Assembly (NCBI RefSeq): GCF_963678635.1
Contig: NC_087063.1
Coordinates: forward strand, 15,319,006 to 15,383,005
Reading direction: 5' to 3'
Length of the DNA stretch: 64,000 nucleotides
Source: Symsagittifera roscoffensis
Taxonomy: Eukaryota; Xenacoelomorpha; Acoela; Convolutidae
The number at the start of each line of letters is the position of its first letter. Position 1 is the stretch's first letter. The position numbers and the translations under genes were made by a program. A model generated the notes under the pieces. It saw only the letters and a program-made list of their open reading frames with translations, did no database searches and had not been told where the DNA came from. This document shows positions 61,433 to 64,000 of the stretch, piece by piece.

Positions 61433-62673
61433 CCATGACGCATGGGTTCGTTAACTCATGCTCGTATGACAGCTGTTGATCGTCGTCGAATTCCTCTTCT
61501 GGTTTTGACCAATCGTAGAGACATCCATTCTCCTGGTCATCGTTGTCTCCTTCCTGTGACGCGGATATTTCTTCTAGAACACTAAATCTTTTGCTAACCT
61601 CTTCAATTCAATCGTGTTCACAACAAAATCGTCTCCATATGGATTCTAATTCTTCGTAAGTTTTTTCCTGTAACTCTGTCGTGCTCTTCTCGGGGACTTA
61701 CCAATCGTCTTCGTGTCAGGCAAAATTTCCTTCTCATCTGCCTCGATAATTTCGTTAGGATCCGGGTCCAAAGTTGGGTTTGTTCCTTCTGCCAATACCT
61801 CATTCCGATCGATTTTTCTCTGGTGCCCTTCTAATTGACTTCGCAAGCAGGAAAAATCATTAAAAATTCACCCATATCCATGTCTGCAGGTATAGACCAG
61901 TCCTTTGTGGATGAGTTGTGGGGCTGGAGGTTCTCAAAAGTGCAACTGAGTCTGTAAATTCAACCATCTTGATGTTTTGCCGTTATCATAAGGAGCCCAC
62001 TCCATTTCTTCAGGAGTTTCTTAGTACCCTTCGATGGTATCACGTTCTGAGAAACCATCACGTAGTCTTCCACTGAGTAAGCTTGTGCGCCAGCTGCCTT
62101 TTTGTTAAACTTCTTTCTCTGCTTCGCCTGAGCTTGTTGCGTCTACACAAGTCATTGAACTCCTGCTAACGTCTCAGCACAACCCTTACATAGACCTGTG
62201 ATGATGTCTTTTTGGCTTCATTATCAAGGTAAAAGATCGTTAGTGGCAGAGCCTTCTCGTGCTCTGTCAGCATCAAATGCGGACTAATGCCTGTAGTAGA
62301 GTGCTGATTGGTTTTATAAGCTCACATCACCTGTTGCAAATATCCGACCCCATGAGTCATGTATCGGTAACAATACAACCTCAGCATCGACAACAGAGTC
62401 CAACTCTATCTCTCTACTGGGCCATTTGTCTGTGGGTGGTACTTTGTAGAATGAGACTGGGCTACTTTGTCTCATGAGTTCCTTCGTAAGCTCACCTACA
62501 AAAGCAGTTCCATTGGCTGACTGGAATGTCATCGGTCATCCATGTATAGCTATCAAAGTATTGATCAAATGATCGCAAGTCTCTGCAGCTAAGGCCCTTG
62601 TGCAGGGCACAGCTTCTGCGTACTTGGTGAAGTGATCGATCATTACAAGAACCTGGTTGCAGCCAGTATCTGT
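61433..62673 (-). pseudogene. pol: Antisense gypsy pol fragment, unit 3
   Basis: Third copy of the same pol piece, with a short deletion near 61948 relative to the others. It has the same junctions to the LTRs. Confidence 0.82.
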
Positions 62674-63512
62674 TGTGCCAGTCGGTCATTTTTGGAAGTT
62701 TGACCTTGATTTGGAAGTTTAACCATAATTTTCGGGACAAAATTACTTCTTCAAAAAATCGAATTGACCATGTCATGCTCCAGTTTTTTTGCAACAACTG
62801 AAAATCAGAAGTTAATTCGACCGCAAGGAAAACATCAGAATTTCAAAAAAATTGATAAAAATCAGTCGAGAGTAAAATTGCTGTTCGCAAATTTACTGCA
62901 ATCAACAAATTGAGTAGAGCTGCCTTGTTCCTGATAGAGAGAAACGTGAAATCTTGCGAGAGTATCGTCGTTGGGCGAGAGAGAACCTTGACTGGAAAGG
63001 AGGACAGATGAAGCCCAATGTCCAATTGTTCAGCAGATTAAACTTATTAATTCAAAATTACTTATTGCAGAAAATTTCTGGAGTTGCTTTACTTAATTCT
63101 AGAGTCGCGTCACTATGTGAGTACCTAATTTAAATTTCTTGAGTGCATTTTATGTGATTATGTTGAGATAAGGCAAGTTTTAGGTTGATCCATCTGAAAT
63201 GGATCAAGGGTTCAATGTCTAATAAAATTAAAGGTATACTAAAGCTTCCGACCCTGTTTTTAATGGCGTTCGCGTTGTAGGTATTTAGAGACCTAGCCTT
63301 GGAGGCGTTCTTATTTCTAGAGTGTAGGGGGGATTTTGGTAGTAGCCTTTAAGCGGTAACACGATTTGTAGTCTCATAACTTACGCGAACCGAATTTACT
63401 CCGACTGAATGAGGTATAAAGCACAAGAGATAATGTTCCTAACCCTTGAGCAAATGGTTATAGGGCTTGTTTTTCATAACTTCATATGTGAAATAAGTAG
63501 GCGACTGTTACA
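62674..63512 (+). repeat. Gypsy LTR, array copy 4 (839 bp)
   Basis: The 5' three quarters resemble copies 2 and 3. The last part (from about 63330) is more diverged. TGT occurs immediately before and after it (62671-62673 and 63513-63515), consistent with a 3-bp target duplication in pol. Confidence 0.85.
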
Positions 63513-64000
63513 TGTCACACATATCTACTGATGATCAATCTGCACTTTTTCATTAAATTGGGATGACTCAGTTGACTTCAACGGGAACTTAAACTTTCTT
63601 GGGAACCTTCACTTGCTGGCATGACAGACATCTGTAACCCACTTTCACATGTTTTCTTCATCCCAGGCCACTCAAAGCTTTCAAGAACCTCTGGTACACC
63701 TTATCATCTCCCTGGTGCACCATGAATAACAATTCCGTTTGATAGAGTTGCGGCAACACTTACGGCTTATACTTATACAGAACCTTAGCTTCTTCTTCTT
63801 TTTTGCAGACAACAATCCCAACCTTGTTTAGATACAACCACCCATCTTTCTGCATTGTCTCAAGATTTGTCGTCTATCCTCCTCCATATCTCCATTATCT
63901 GGTGCACCATTATTAATCCACCTCTTCAGGCAAATCGTCCTACGGTCATTTCTCTGCGCTTTTTGTAAGTTCGAGAGTCTGTATCTCGCCTTCAGATATT
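63513..64000 (-). pseudogene. pol: Antisense gypsy pol, integrase N-terminal part
   Basis: On the minus strand it reads ...VGIVVCKKEEEAKVLYKY, VLPQLYQTELLF, CLSCQQVKVPKK and SADW. These match the region of the giant element's Pol just upstream of the piece found in units 1-3 (VACKRKDEEK, LPQLYQTEVLF, CLACLQVKDPRK). The pol gene is therefore continuous across the last LTR. Numerous stops; it continues beyond the window. Confidence 0.8.

Overview
This is AT-rich nuclear DNA of a multicellular animal, probably an invertebrate. It holds intron-containing animal genes (SPATA22-like, PWP1, a KCTD-type BTB gene), GT-AG introns full of repeats, tRNA-derived SINEs, decayed LINEs, hAT-like DNA transposons and Ty3/gypsy retrotransposons. 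The species cannot be named from the sequence. No prokaryotic operon, rRNA or CRISPR array is present.

1-33.6 kb: three host genes, all on the minus strand. From right to left they are a two-exon KCTD/BTB gene (30070-32931), six-exon PWP1 (17023-26358), a WD40 ribosome-biogenesis/chromatin protein, and a SPATA22-like meiotic gene (five exons found, 3184-12741; its 3' end was not found and probably lies off the left edge or in short exons). Introns and spacers hold MITEs with perfect 8-bp target duplications, a hAT remnant with 17-bp terminal repeats and an 8-bp duplication, tRNA-Leu-like SINEs, recurring hairpins with compensatory changes, LINE reverse-transcriptase remnants, a 100-bp minisatellite and several long palindromes.

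33.7-57.3 kb: one giant LTR retrotransposon of about 22.7 kb (34337-57064). It has two 896-bp LTRs that differ at about two dozen sites with no net indel, and it sits inside an older related LTR. After a 2.6-kb leader with two minisatellites come gag (two zinc knuckles), protease (DTG), reverse transcriptase (YVDD), RNase H, integrase (HHCC, DDE) with a GPY/F-like tail, and a C-terminal domain resembling OARD1-type macrodomains. Between pol and the 3' LTR lie about 9 kb of extra coding sequence: ORF A (coiled coil plus an SGNH/GDSL hydrolase with all catalytic blocks), ORF B (degenerate SGNH-like), ORF C (805 aa, orphan), ORF D and ORF E (orphan, each broken by an in-frame TAG). ORFs A and B overlap in the -1 frame across an A AAA AAC heptamer and also share an ATGA stop-start. 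Gag-pol carries about nine frameshifts or stops, so this copy is probably dead, yet ORFs A, B and C are internally open.

57.1-64 kb: an array of three units of about 2.1 kb. Related LTRs, in the same orientation as the giant element's, alternate with about 1.25-kb pieces of a gypsy pol (integrase and C-terminal tail) in the opposite orientation. The array ends in more antisense pol.

The best candidate for an undescribed system is the giant gypsy element, with its SGNH hydrolase/-1 frameshift module, orphan ORFs and macro-like Pol domain. Second is the LTR/antisense-pol array beside it.
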